Shown here one piece after another: positions 15,519 to 22,565 of a stretch of DNA of 25,485 bases. A program made the position numbers and the translations under genes. Location of the stretch: NCBI GenBank assembly GCA_965368815.1, contig CBDUOH010000027.1, positions 1 through 25,485 of the forward strand, read 5' to 3'. Each line of letters starts with the position of its first letter. Within the stretch, counting starts at the first letter, position 1. Source of the DNA: UBA5794 sp965368815 (lineage in GTDB: Bacteria > Actinomycetota > Acidimicrobiia > Spongiisociales > UBA5794). The notes under the pieces were generated by a model. The model searched no databases and was not told the DNA's origin. It saw only the letters and a list, made by a program, of their open reading frames with translations.

Positions 15519-16439
15519 CTATTCGTGTGACTCGAGCCAGCGCTCGGCATCGAGTGCTGCCTGACAGCCCAGACCTGCGGCTGTGATTGCTTGGCGATAC
15601 ACCTTGTCGGCGACGTCGCCGGCCGCGTACACGCCTTCGACCGAGGTCTCGGTCTTGCCCGGATCCGTCAGGATGTATCCGGCCTCATCGAGATCCAGTT
15701 GACCCTCGAACACTTTTGTGTTCGGCGTGTGCCCGATCGCCACGAACACGCCATCGGTGGCGAAGTCACTCCGCTCACCGGTCTCGACGTTGTGGAGTTT
15801 CACGCCCGACACGGTCGTGTCTCCGACCACTTCTTCGAGGACCGTGTTCCAGATCACCTCGATCTTGGGATGATCGAGGACACGATTCGCCATGATCGTG
15901 GACGCCCGGAACTCGTCCCGTCGATGGATGACGGTGACCTTGGTTGCGAACTTGGTGAGGAACAGCGCTTCCTCCATGGCGGAGTCACCACCGCCGACCA
16001 CGACGAGTTCCTTGTCGCGGAAGAAGAATCCGTCACAGGTGGCGCATGCCGACACGCCGAAGCCGGTGAGGCGCTGTTCGCCCTCGATACCCAGCCATCG
16101 GGCGGACGCCCCGGTGGAGATGATGACACTTTCGGCCTCGAAGAGTTCCTGGCCGACCCAGATCTTGAACGGGCGTTCGGAGAAGTCGACCTTGGTGACG
16201 TTCGAGGTGATGATCCTCGTGCCGAATCGTTCGGCTTGCTTCCGGATCTGTTCCATCAACTCGGGTCCCATGATGCCATCGGGGAAGCCGGGGAAGTTCT
16301 CGACATCCGTGGTGATCATGAGCTGTCCGCCGCGTTCAAGCCCTTCGACCATCAACGGCTCGAGACCGGCCCGGGCGGCGTAGATTGCGGCGGTGAGGCC
16401 GGCAGGCCCGCTCCCGATGATGACCATCTTCTCGGCCAT
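15519..16439 (-). CDS. trxB: Thioredoxin reductase (NADPH)
   Basis: This flavoenzyme passes electrons from NADPH through FAD and a redox cysteine pair to thioredoxin. The 306-residue low-molecular-weight type shows FAD-binding GSGPAG at 9-14, the CATC redox motif at 132-135, the NADPH-binding VGGGDSAMEE at 148-157 with HRRDEFRAS at 172-180, and the final FAD motif YAAGDVAD. The ATG directly abuts the stop codon of the upstream small membrane protein gene, so the two are co-transcribed. trxA follows 73 bases on. Confidence 0.97.
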   Translation of the reverse strand: MAEKMVIIGSGPAGLTAAIYAARAGLEPLMVEGLERGGQLMITTDVENFPGFPDGIMGPELMEQIRKQAERFGTRIITSNVTKVDFSERPFKIWVGQELFEAESVIISTGASARWLGIEGEQRLTGFGVSACATCDGFFFRDKELVVVGGGDSAMEEALFLTKFATKVTVIHRRDEFRASTIMANRVLDHPKIEVIWNTVLEEVVGDTTVSGVKLHNVETGERSDFATDGVFVAIGHTPNTKVFEGQLDLDEAGYILTDPGKTETSVEGVYAAGDVADKVYRQAITAAGLGCQAALDAERWLESHE

Positions 16440-16748
16440 TTATGACTCCTGTTGTTCGTTCCTGTCCTGGGGGTACCGGCGGATCCAGAGGATTGCTCCG
16501 CCGATGATGAAGACCACACCGACGACGGCGTAAGCAACCTCTACGCCCATCAGCGCCCCGAGCGCCCTGAATATTCCGACGAGCAGCCAGAAGAGGGCCA
16601 TCGAGATGGCCGCGATGAGGATGATCGAGACGGCGATCCAGGTGATGGCGGTCGCTGCCTTGTCGACGGTGAGTCCACGAACTTTCGTGGCGATCATCTC
16701 AAGCAGGTCGGCTATGCGAGCCGAGAGCGGCGGTTTGGGCTCTGACAT
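16440..16748 (-). CDS. Small membrane protein, two predicted helices (holin-like topology), function unknown
   Basis: The 102-residue protein has a short polar N-terminus, a hydrophobic helix at about 32-58, a second at about 70-90, and a charged tail. I do not recognise a catalytic motif. Small two-helix proteins of this kind are often filed as phage-holin-like or DUF membrane proteins, but nothing phage-like surrounds it. I choose the ATG at 16748 because TAGGCT sits seven bases upstream, as expected for a leaderless message. A longer frame to 16808 would run into the anti-sigma gene. The stop is adjacent to the trxB start. Confidence 0.75.
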   Translation of the reverse strand: MSEPKPPLSARIADLLEMIATKVRGLTVDKAATAITWIAVSIILIAAISMALFWLLVGIFRALGALMGVEVAYAVVGVVFIIGGAILWIRRYPQDRNEQQES

Positions 16749-16755
16749 GGTTCTG

Positions 16756-16761
16756 AGCCTA
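16756..16761 (-). promoter_or_regulatory. Candidate leaderless promoter of the membrane protein-trxB-trxA set
   Basis: TAGGCT on the minus strand fits TANNNT and ends seven bases before ATG 16748, which lacks a Shine-Dalgarno sequence. It lies just after the anti-sigma stop codon and would give the trx genes expression separate from the sigma operon. Confidence 0.4.
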
Positions 16762-16780
16762 GCCCGAGCCCGTTGTGAGC

Positions 16781-17587
16781 TCAGCTGTCGTGGGGCAGAA
16801 TCGAGCAATCCTTCAGGTCGATGGTGACGACGGCCTCGATTCCGTCGTCCATGGTGAGTCCGAGGTGCACGATGGTCGATTCGCCGGTGGAATCGGCGCC
16901 GAGGACGAGCACGCTTGTCGTCCCAGCGGGCAGTGAGGACCGGACGGCGTTGACGCAGTCCTCAATGACCGAACCATCGATGAAGAGGGACTTCGAGTAT
17001 CCGAGGGCTGACATGTTCCGCTCGACTTCGGCGGGGGTTGTGTTTCCTGCTGTCGCTTCGAGCAGTTCGTCGACCTTGGCATCGGGAAGGTCGACGACCT
17101 CCACCGGCTCTCCCGGTGCGAACATATCTGCAGTGTCATCCTCTGCTCCCTGCTCCATGCCTGCTGCGGGGGGCAGGGACTCGGCTCCATCGGTGGCGGT
17201 GAATCGCACCTCCGCTGTTCCGGCATCGTCGGACGAGGACCCGAACGTCCCCGGCAGGAGAGCGATGGCAACGACAGCGGCGGCCACGGTCGTGAGTCCG
17301 AGAACAGGCTGCCACCATCGACGCCTGGACCGCCGGACCCCCGAACGCACCGGCTGGTGCTGAAGGTGGAGCTGTTCGACCAGATCGGCACGCAGGTTGG
17401 AACGTTCAGCATCGGACAGCACCGGTTCGTGTTGACCGGTCAACGTGTCGCGTACCGCCATCTGCTGATGGTATGCGGCGGCCAACGCTGGATCGTCTGC
17501 GACGCGTGACATTGCAGCCGCAGTCTCGGCTTGGCTGAGCCGACCTTCCAAGAGGTCGACGATCAGATCTCTGTCGCGATCGTTCAT
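16781..17587 (-). CDS. Transmembrane anti-sigma factor (non-zinc type)
   Basis: The 268-residue protein has a cytoplasmic N-terminal anti-sigma-like region (about 1-75, beginning DLIVDLLEGRLSQAETAAA), a basic stretch (RRSRRRWW), one membrane helix at about 94-112, and an external domain of about 155 residues. The usual zinc anti-sigma motif H-x3-C-x2-C is absent. The only cysteines are C211 and C261, both external, which could form a disulfide. Its ATG overlaps the stop of the sigma factor gene as ATGA, the usual arrangement for a cognate pair. By position it corresponds to mycobacterial RsmA beside sigM. Function is assigned mainly from context and topology. Confidence 0.75.
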   Translation of the reverse strand: MNDRDRDLIVDLLEGRLSQAETAAAMSRVADDPALAAAYHQQMAVRDTLTGQHEPVLSDAERSNLRADLVEQLHLQHQPVRSGVRRSRRRWWQPVLGLTTVAAAVVAIALLPGTFGSSSDDAGTAEVRFTATDGAESLPPAAGMEQGAEDDTADMFAPGEPVEVVDLPDAKVDELLEATAGNTTPAEVERNMSALGYSKSLFIDGSVIEDCVNAVRSSLPAGTTSVLVLGADSTGESTIVHLGLTMDDGIEAVVTIDLKDCSILPHDS

Positions 17588-18168
17588 GGTGCTCCGTCTT
17601 CCCCGGTTAGAGGCTCGGAACCCTCTCCGAGGTTCCCGAGTTCTTGCGCGAGCTGTTTTCGGGCGCGAAAGAGCCGGCTCTTGATGGTGCCCTGCGGCAC
17701 GTCGAGGATCTCACTCGCCTGCTCGAGCGACATGCCCTGGAGATCCACCAGAACAACCGCACTCCGGAAGTCCTCCGTGAGGCTGGCAAGGGCCCGTTCG
17801 ATACTCGGCCTCAGTTCGGCAGCGATGAACGGATCGCCACCGGCGGGATCGACCGGGTCATGTGTTTCGGGAAGGCGGTCCGCTCGTTTTCGTTTCTGCC
17901 TGCGAAGGCTGTCGTAGCAGGTGTTCATGGCGACCCGGTACAGCCAGGTACTGAACGCCGCCTTCGCCTGATAGCGGTCCGCTTTGCGGAAGACCGTGAG
18001 GAACGTTTCCTGTGTCGCGTCGAGTGCGGCGTCGCGATCCCGCAGCATGCGGAGACAGATCGCAAACACACGGTCCTCGTGGGCGCCCATCAACTCATTG
18101 AATGCCTCGATCTCGCCGGCGAGGTATCGGTCGATGAGAGCGATGTCGAGATCGGCTCGGTCGGTCAT
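17584..18168 (-). CDS. sigM: ECF RNA polymerase sigma factor, SigM-like
   Basis: This 194-residue group 4 sigma factor has region 2 at about 24-95 (with DATQETFLTVFRKA and FSTWLYRVAMNTCYD) and region 4 at about 117-178 (LTEDFRSAVVLVDLQGMSLE, then the helix-turn-helix GTIKSRLFRARKQL), and no region 3. It would direct transcription when released by the membrane anti-sigma encoded next to it. Position between the trx genes and the MviN-type protein matches sigM of mycobacteria, which is why I use that symbol; orthology is inference. I see no GGAAC/CGTC-type autoregulated promoter upstream, only a TANNNT box. Confidence 0.92.
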   Translation of the reverse strand: MTDRADLDIALIDRYLAGEIEAFNELMGAHEDRVFAICLRMLRDRDAALDATQETFLTVFRKADRYQAKAAFSTWLYRVAMNTCYDSLRRQKRKRADRLPETHDPVDPAGGDPFIAAELRPSIERALASLTEDFRSAVVLVDLQGMSLEQASEILDVPQGTIKSRLFRARKQLAQELGNLGEGSEPLTGEDGAP

Positions 18169-18177
18169 GATGGCACG

Positions 18178-18183
18178 AGCGTA
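18178..18183 (-). promoter_or_regulatory. Candidate leaderless promoter of the sigma/anti-sigma pair
   Basis: TACGCT on the minus strand fits TANNNT and ends nine bases before ATG 18168. No Shine-Dalgarno sequence is present. The gap from the pseudokinase stop to the ATG is 57 bases and also holds a CTGCCG/CGGCAG inverted repeat without a T-run. Confidence 0.35.
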
Positions 18184-18225
18184 GACGGTCTCCTGCCGTG
18201 ACCCGGGGCGATCGGCAGTGACGCG

Positions 18226-19512
18226 TCAGCTTCCAAAGCGGACTTCGTTGATGACTGCCTGGAACGATCCGTCCGATCGTGTCGGCAGATCGATCAGCCA
18301 CAATCGCCAGACGCCACCGCCGCGTACCGGGAGTTGTACCGTCACCTCCGACGCAAGGAGTGTGCCACGGGCTATGTGCTCCCAGTCATCCGGATCGTCA
18401 GGCAGTGACTGCGCCCAACCGACGAGGTAGGTCGTCCCGCTCGAACCGCGGATGTCGAGTGTCGAGGGTGTCCCCGCAACGTCGAACACGAGTCCGACAC
18501 CATCTTTGAACTCCCTGATGGGCATCGAATATGCCTCGGTGCGCCACACCGTTGCGGGGTCGCCATCGATCGCGTGGAAGGCCTCGTCGTCACTCTCGGT
18601 CCCGTCACCGAGCGGGTCGTACACGGTCACCTCGGTGGAGAGCCGGTCGCTGTCGATGGGTGTGTCGACGATGATCGGGGTCGTTGGTGTCGGTCTGGAT
18701 GCTTCTCCTGTCACGGGATACAGGAAGGGCGAGTCGGGGTCGAAGTCAGCCGCAAGCCCGACGGCAGCGATGAGTGAGATGACCATTGCGATGAGCCCGA
18801 ACATCGCGAGGGTGCGCCACGGTCGTGCGGCTGCGCTCGATTCGTCCTTTTCCATCGCAACACCGTCGAGCAAACCGGCGAGCCCGGCAGCGTCGATCTC
18901 GCCCCGTATTGCTGCTTTCAACGCTGTGTCGACGGCAGGATGGACACCGTCGAGAACTTCTGACGGCATGACGGATTCGTCGTGGGTTCCGGTCAATCCG
19001 GCTCGGATCACCTCTGCGAGCGCCTGAGTGTCACTTCCCTGATCGTCCCACTGGGGAACTCGTCCGAACCCCCCGATCTTCGCCGGGTGGGCGGCGGAGA
19101 AGTGGACCGAGGAGGTGTCGAGTGCCCCGTGGACGCCGCCCGCGGCGTGGAACCTGGCAAGGGCAAGACACAGTCCCGAGGCGTTCGGCAGGAACTCAGC
19201 GACCGGGAGCCCTTCCCCGGCTCTGATGCGGTCGGCAATCGTGACGCCACCGTCCCACTCGCTCACCGAGTAGGCCGAAGCTGCCGTCTCGGCCGCCGCA
19301 AACACCTTCTGGAGGTGCAGCTCCGTGAGTGCGGCAGCCGACCGCACTCCTCGGAGGAACGTCCGATGGCGATCGTGTGATGACTCCGGGGCGAGGTATC
19401 GGATCAGGACCGGACGATCGAGGGATTCGTCCTGGGCAAGCCATTCCTCGATGTCGCCATCGCTCCCAAGCCGGATATTGAGTCGATACCGTTCGGGTAG
19501 GCGTGGAGGCAT
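18226..19512 (-). CDS. Membrane pseudokinase with external discoidin-like domain (MviN C-terminal type, no MurJ part)
   Basis: The 428-residue protein has a protein-kinase-like cytoplasmic domain (about 8-215), one membrane helix (about 234-254) and an external domain (about 290-428) in which DGDPATVWRTEAY and the C-terminal INEVRF resemble F5/8-type carbohydrate-binding folds. Kinase residues are lost: the VAIK lysine is R38 (VLIRYL), the HRD loop is H128-G-A (HGALDTSS), and DFG is G148-F-G. Mycobacterial MviN has this same pseudokinase-helix-external order fused behind the MurJ lipid II flippase; its phosphorylated pseudokinase binds FhaA. Here the MurJ part is absent and the protein starts cleanly at ATG 19512, three bases after the GNAT gene. 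A role in cell-wall control is inference. Confidence 0.8.
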   Translation of the reverse strand: MPPRLPERYRLNIRLGSDGDIEEWLAQDESLDRPVLIRYLAPESSHDRHRTFLRGVRSAAALTELHLQKVFAAAETAASAYSVSEWDGGVTIADRIRAGEGLPVAEFLPNASGLCLALARFHAAGGVHGALDTSSVHFSAAHPAKIGGFGRVPQWDDQGSDTQALAEVIRAGLTGTHDESVMPSEVLDGVHPAVDTALKAAIRGEIDAAGLAGLLDGVAMEKDESSAAARPWRTLAMFGLIAMVISLIAAVGLAADFDPDSPFLYPVTGEASRPTPTTPIIVDTPIDSDRLSTEVTVYDPLGDGTESDDEAFHAIDGDPATVWRTEAYSMPIREFKDGVGLVFDVAGTPSTLDIRGSSGTTYLVGWAQSLPDDPDDWEHIARGTLLASEVTVQLPVRGGGVWRLWLIDLPTRSDGSFQAVINEVRFGS

Positions 19513-19515
19513 CGG

Positions 19516-20250
19516 CTACGTCGCCCTGAGGACAGCCAGGGTTTCGGGGAGGAGAACGTAGCCCTCGGATGCGTAGAGCGATATCGCCGGTTCGTTCTCC
19601 GATTGTGTGTTGAGCAGCAAGGCCTTCGACCCTGCCCGCCTGGCGCTGCGTGCCACGGTGCGGATGAGACTGCGACCCATGCCCTGACCTTGCCAATCGG
19701 GATGGACGGCGACTCGTTGGAGATATGAGATCGCGTGGCCGTAGCCGACGATGGCGTACCCGGCAACCCCTTGTGCGCCATCGTTGATCACGAACACATC
19801 GGACTTCGCTGTGGCGGACTTGGCTTCGTTCAAGGCTGCCGCATCGAATCGCCAGAAGCCTTCGAAGGCTGCTTCGTCGATGCCAAGGAGCGTCTCGACG
19901 GGAGTTTCGTCTCCGCGATGGACGAGGTGATCGGGTCCGGGTTGTTCGCCATCAAGTGACAGCCGAAGCAGAGCGAGCTTGATCGCCTCAGAGAACCCCG
20001 CGGCTTCCCACGCCGCGCGGGCCGAGACTGCCAGAGGAGTCGACAGCACGGACGGTGCGCCCAGATCCACGAGTCGTGCGACACAGTCCGCCAAGAACCC
20101 GGACCCGCCTCTCACAAGGCGGAGATGGGCTTCGGGGTGCTCCTTGTTCCATGGTCGGGCCTCGGCTCTTGCCCAGCCACGACGCAACGAGACGGATCCT
20201 GGCCAGGTTCCTCGTTGGAACAAGCGGTGCGATGTGTCTGTGAGCGCCAT
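19516..20250 (-). CDS. GNAT-family N-acetyltransferase
   Basis: The C-terminal half of this 244-residue protein is a clear GNAT domain: the acetyl-CoA pyrophosphate loop is Q187-G-Q-G-M-G192 after LQRVAVHPDW, followed by a helix and ENEPAISLYASEGY, a typical final motif. The N-terminal ~100 residues (WEAAGFSEAIKLALLRL) look like the remnant half of a second GNAT domain. The substrate cannot be told. It starts at ATG 20250 with AGAGG close upstream and ends three bases before the pseudokinase, so the two form an operon. It is divergent from a deacetylase-family gene 81 bases away. Confidence 0.85.
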   Translation of the reverse strand: MALTDTSHRLFQRGTWPGSVSLRRGWARAEARPWNKEHPEAHLRLVRGGSGFLADCVARLVDLGAPSVLSTPLAVSARAAWEAAGFSEAIKLALLRLSLDGEQPGPDHLVHRGDETPVETLLGIDEAAFEGFWRFDAAALNEAKSATAKSDVFVINDGAQGVAGYAIVGYGHAISYLQRVAVHPDWQGQGMGRSLIRTVARSARRAGSKALLLNTQSENEPAISLYASEGYVLLPETLAVLRAT

Positions 20251-20331
20251 GGCCTCTCATTTCGATCCCGGCATGACATGTACAGGCTACCGCGGGTTCG
20301 GAACGGCTTCTGCCGTGCAAGAATCAAGACC

Positions 20332-21342
20332 ATGGTGCTGCACCTCGTTACCCACCACTTCAGTCTCCTCCATCGGGTCCCCGCGGGCCACCCGGAGCGG
20401 CGCGACCGCGTCGTGGCCGTCACGGACGCCTTGCGTGCCGGCCAATTCGAGGTGAGCGAGATCGAGGCGCCCGTGGTCGACAGGGAACTCCTGCGCGTCG
20501 TCCACGACGAGGAGTACATCAACACGGTGCGCGAGTTCTGCGTTGCCGGAGGTGGTTCGATCGATCCCGACACCTACGTCGTCCCTGCGTCGTGGGATGC
20601 CGCCCAGCGAGCTGCCGGTGCCGGTCCCGCCGCGGTGGACAGGCTCCGGTCCGCCAGCGGGAGCGCGTTTGTTGCGGTTCGGCCTCCGGGTCACCACGCC
20701 GAAAGGGACAAGGCGATGGGGTTCTGTCTGTTCAACAACATCGCCATCACCGCTGCCTATCTGCGGGACGCCGGGGAACGGGTTGCGATCGTCGATTGGG
20801 ACGTCCATCACGGCAACGGAACACAGAACACCTTTGCGGACGATCCCGATGTCCTGTATCTGTCGATCCACGAGTTCCCCTTCTATCCGGGCACCGGGTG
20901 GGTCACCGAGGCCGGCGTTGGTGCGGGCGAGGGCGCAACAGTCAACGTCGCGTTGCCGGCAGGCACCTCTGCCCATGACTATCTGGCAGCCTTCCAAACA
21001 CTCGTCATGCCACCGCTTCGCCAGTTCGCACCGACGTGGATCCTCATCTCGAGCGGGTTCGACGCTCATCGCGACGACCCACTCGGCTCGCTACTGCTCG
21101 AATCAGAGCACTACGGCTGGATGGCGGGAGCCCTCACGTCGGTGGTACCCGAAAATCGGATCGTCGCATTCCTTGAAGGTGGGTACAACCTCAAGGCCCT
21201 CGGATCCAGCGCCGTCGCCACGGTCGCAGGATTGGAAGGTGCCTACGACGAGGTCGAGTGGCCGGAGGAGCTCACGGGTCAGGCGAGGCGCGTCACCGAC
21301 ATGGCAGCTGACGTCGTGTCGCGGTACTGGGAACTCGGTTAA
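20332..21342 (+). CDS. Histone deacetylase-family (AcuC/APAH-like) amidohydrolase
   Basis: This 336-residue zinc enzyme has the full arginase/deacetylase active site: the HH dyad H121-H122 in RPPGHHAE, zinc ligands D157 and H159 in DWDVHHGNG and D244 in SSGFDAH, and the transition-state tyrosine in EGGYN (Y285). Bacterial members remove acetyl groups from lysine side chains, polyamines or other amines; I cannot choose among them. I take ATG 20332 because the fold starts right there (HLVTHHFSLLHRV). A longer open frame to 20125 runs across the opposite GNAT gene. No strong ribosome site is seen. Confidence 0.92.
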   Translation: MVLHLVTHHFSLLHRVPAGHPERRDRVVAVTDALRAGQFEVSEIEAPVVDRELLRVVHDEEYINTVREFCVAGGGSIDPDTYVVPASWDAAQRAAGAGPAAVDRLRSASGSAFVAVRPPGHHAERDKAMGFCLFNNIAITAAYLRDAGERVAIVDWDVHHGNGTQNTFADDPDVLYLSIHEFPFYPGTGWVTEAGVGAGEGATVNVALPAGTSAHDYLAAFQTLVMPPLRQFAPTWILISSGFDAHRDDPLGSLLLESEHYGWMAGALTSVVPENRIVAFLEGGYNLKALGSSAVATVAGLEGAYDEVEWPEELTGQARRVTDMAADVVSRYWELG

Positions 21343-21399
21343 GCATCGGGATCCTCGCGCCGATACATGGGGGTAGCCCCCGAGTTTGCAAGGATCACC

Positions 21400-22488
21400 A
21401 TGAATGGCGTCACCCCCACACTTGAGCAACTGCTCGAGCGTTTGCTTGAGGTCGGAGGTTCCGACATCCATCTGAAGGTCGGCTCGCCGCCGACGTATCG
21501 GATCCACGGAGAGCTCCAGATGGCAGACCTGCCATCGCTGACCGCCGCCGGTACCGCGGAACTCCTCGAGTCGATGCTGCCACCTCACGTCCCGCCGCCA
21601 TCGGGTGGCACCGACATCGACTTTGCGTGGGGACGAGACGACCTCGGCCGGTTCCGCGTGAACGCATACACCCAGCGCGGTTCGGTCAACATCGTCATCC
21701 GGGCGGTCCCGCAGAACGCCGGAACCCTCGCGCAACTCGGTCTGCCCCAAACGATCGCCAAACTCGCCGGTGAGACCAAGGGGTTGGTCGTCGTGACCGG
21801 TCCTGCAGGCTCGGGAAAAACCACCACGTGTTCGGCCATCCTCGATCACATCAACACCAACCGCCGGGCGAACATCATCACGATCGAAGATCCGATCGAG
21901 GTGCTCCACAGCGACAAGAAGTCCATTGTGAGCCAACGAGAGGTCGGGGTGGACATCGACTCACTGGCTGACGGGATGCGCTCAGTCCTGCGCCAGGATC
22001 CTGACGTCATCTACCTCGGTGAGCTCAGGGACCGAGACACCGTCGAAGCGGCACTCGTCGCCGCCGAGACGGGCCAACTCGTGATCACGACGATGTACAC
22101 CACAGATGCTGTCGAGACGGTGCACCGGATCCTCGATTCGTTCCCGCCCTACCTCGAACGTCGGGTCCGTCAGATGCTTGCTTCCTCGCTCGCGGCCATC
22201 GTTTCGCAACGGTTGTTGCCGAGGAACGAAGGTCAGGGTCGTATTCCTGCGATCGAGCTGATGCTCAACACCGAGGCGATCAGAGATCGCCTGGTTGGTA
22301 CCGAGCCCATGGACTCACTGTACGAAGCGATCTCCGAGGGCGGGTTCTACGGGATGCAGACCCTCGACCAGGCGATCGTCGGTCTGTACGAGGCGGGATC
22401 CGTGTCGTTCAGTGACGCCCTGATGTACGTGGCGTCGCCGCGTGATTTCAAGCTGGCCACGGGATCGTTGTCGGGTTCGTCGAACTGA
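21400..22488 (+). CDS. pilT: PilT-like secretion/retraction ATPase with altered His box
   Basis: The 362-residue protein is a PilT/GspE-superfamily ATPase. An N-terminal PAS-like domain (GSDIHLKVGSPPTYRIHGEL) precedes Walker A GPAGSGKTTT (134-143), the Asp box TIEDPIEVLH with the glutamate kept, QREVG, and Walker B DPDVIYLGELRD (200-211). PilT normally powers type IV pilus retraction. The His box deviates: AAETGH...TLHTT is AAETGQ...TMYTT, so both histidines are replaced (Q226, Y233). The AIRNLIRE motif is only partly kept (AIRDRLVGTE). I choose ATG 21400, with AAGGA five bases upstream, over ATG 21367. No pilin or other pilus gene is in the window. Confidence 0.88.
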   Translation: MNGVTPTLEQLLERLLEVGGSDIHLKVGSPPTYRIHGELQMADLPSLTAAGTAELLESMLPPHVPPPSGGTDIDFAWGRDDLGRFRVNAYTQRGSVNIVIRAVPQNAGTLAQLGLPQTIAKLAGETKGLVVVTGPAGSGKTTTCSAILDHINTNRRANIITIEDPIEVLHSDKKSIVSQREVGVDIDSLADGMRSVLRQDPDVIYLGELRDRDTVEAALVAAETGQLVITTMYTTDAVETVHRILDSFPPYLERRVRQMLASSLAAIVSQRLLPRNEGQGRIPAIELMLNTEAIRDRLVGTEPMDSLYEAISEGGFYGMQTLDQAIVGLYEAGSVSFSDALMYVASPRDFKLATGSLSGSSN

Positions 22489-22510
22489 AGCCGGCGGTTT
22501 CGTAACCACG

Positions 22511-22533
22511 CCGGACCGATCGCGAAGGTCCGG
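22511..22533. repeat. Hairpin-forming inverted repeat between pilT-like gene and rnhA
   Basis: CCGGACC (22511-22517) and GGTCCGG (22527-22533) form a perfect seven-base stem with a nine-base loop. It lies 22 bases after the pilT-like stop. Without a T-run it is not a classical terminator but may end transcription or stabilise the message. Confidence 0.5.
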
Positions 22534-22552
22534 GAACACCGCGCCACCGTTC

Positions 22553-22558
22553 TACGCT
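22553..22558 (+). promoter_or_regulatory. Candidate leaderless promoter of rnhA-cca
   Basis: TACGCT fits TANNNT and ends seven bases before ATG 22566. There is no Shine-Dalgarno sequence in this short upstream stretch, so a leaderless message is likely. Confidence 0.4.
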
Positions 22559-22565
22559 TGGCACC

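Noticed and set aside
15446..15550. Longer TrxA N-terminus from 15550
   Set aside because: It overlaps trxB and passes through the ribosome site and palindrome of the real start.
15591..16445. Plus-strand open frame opposite trxB
   Set aside because: Shadow of trxB; repetitive Asp/His/Gly-rich composition typical of antisense.
16440..16748. Prophage holin
   Set aside because: Topology is holin-like, but no lysin or phage gene is near and the gene abuts trxB; better seen as a housekeeping membrane protein.
20287..21936. Minus-strand open frames opposite the deacetylase and pilT-like genes
   Set aside because: Both plus-strand genes have complete active-site motifs; the antisense frames have none.
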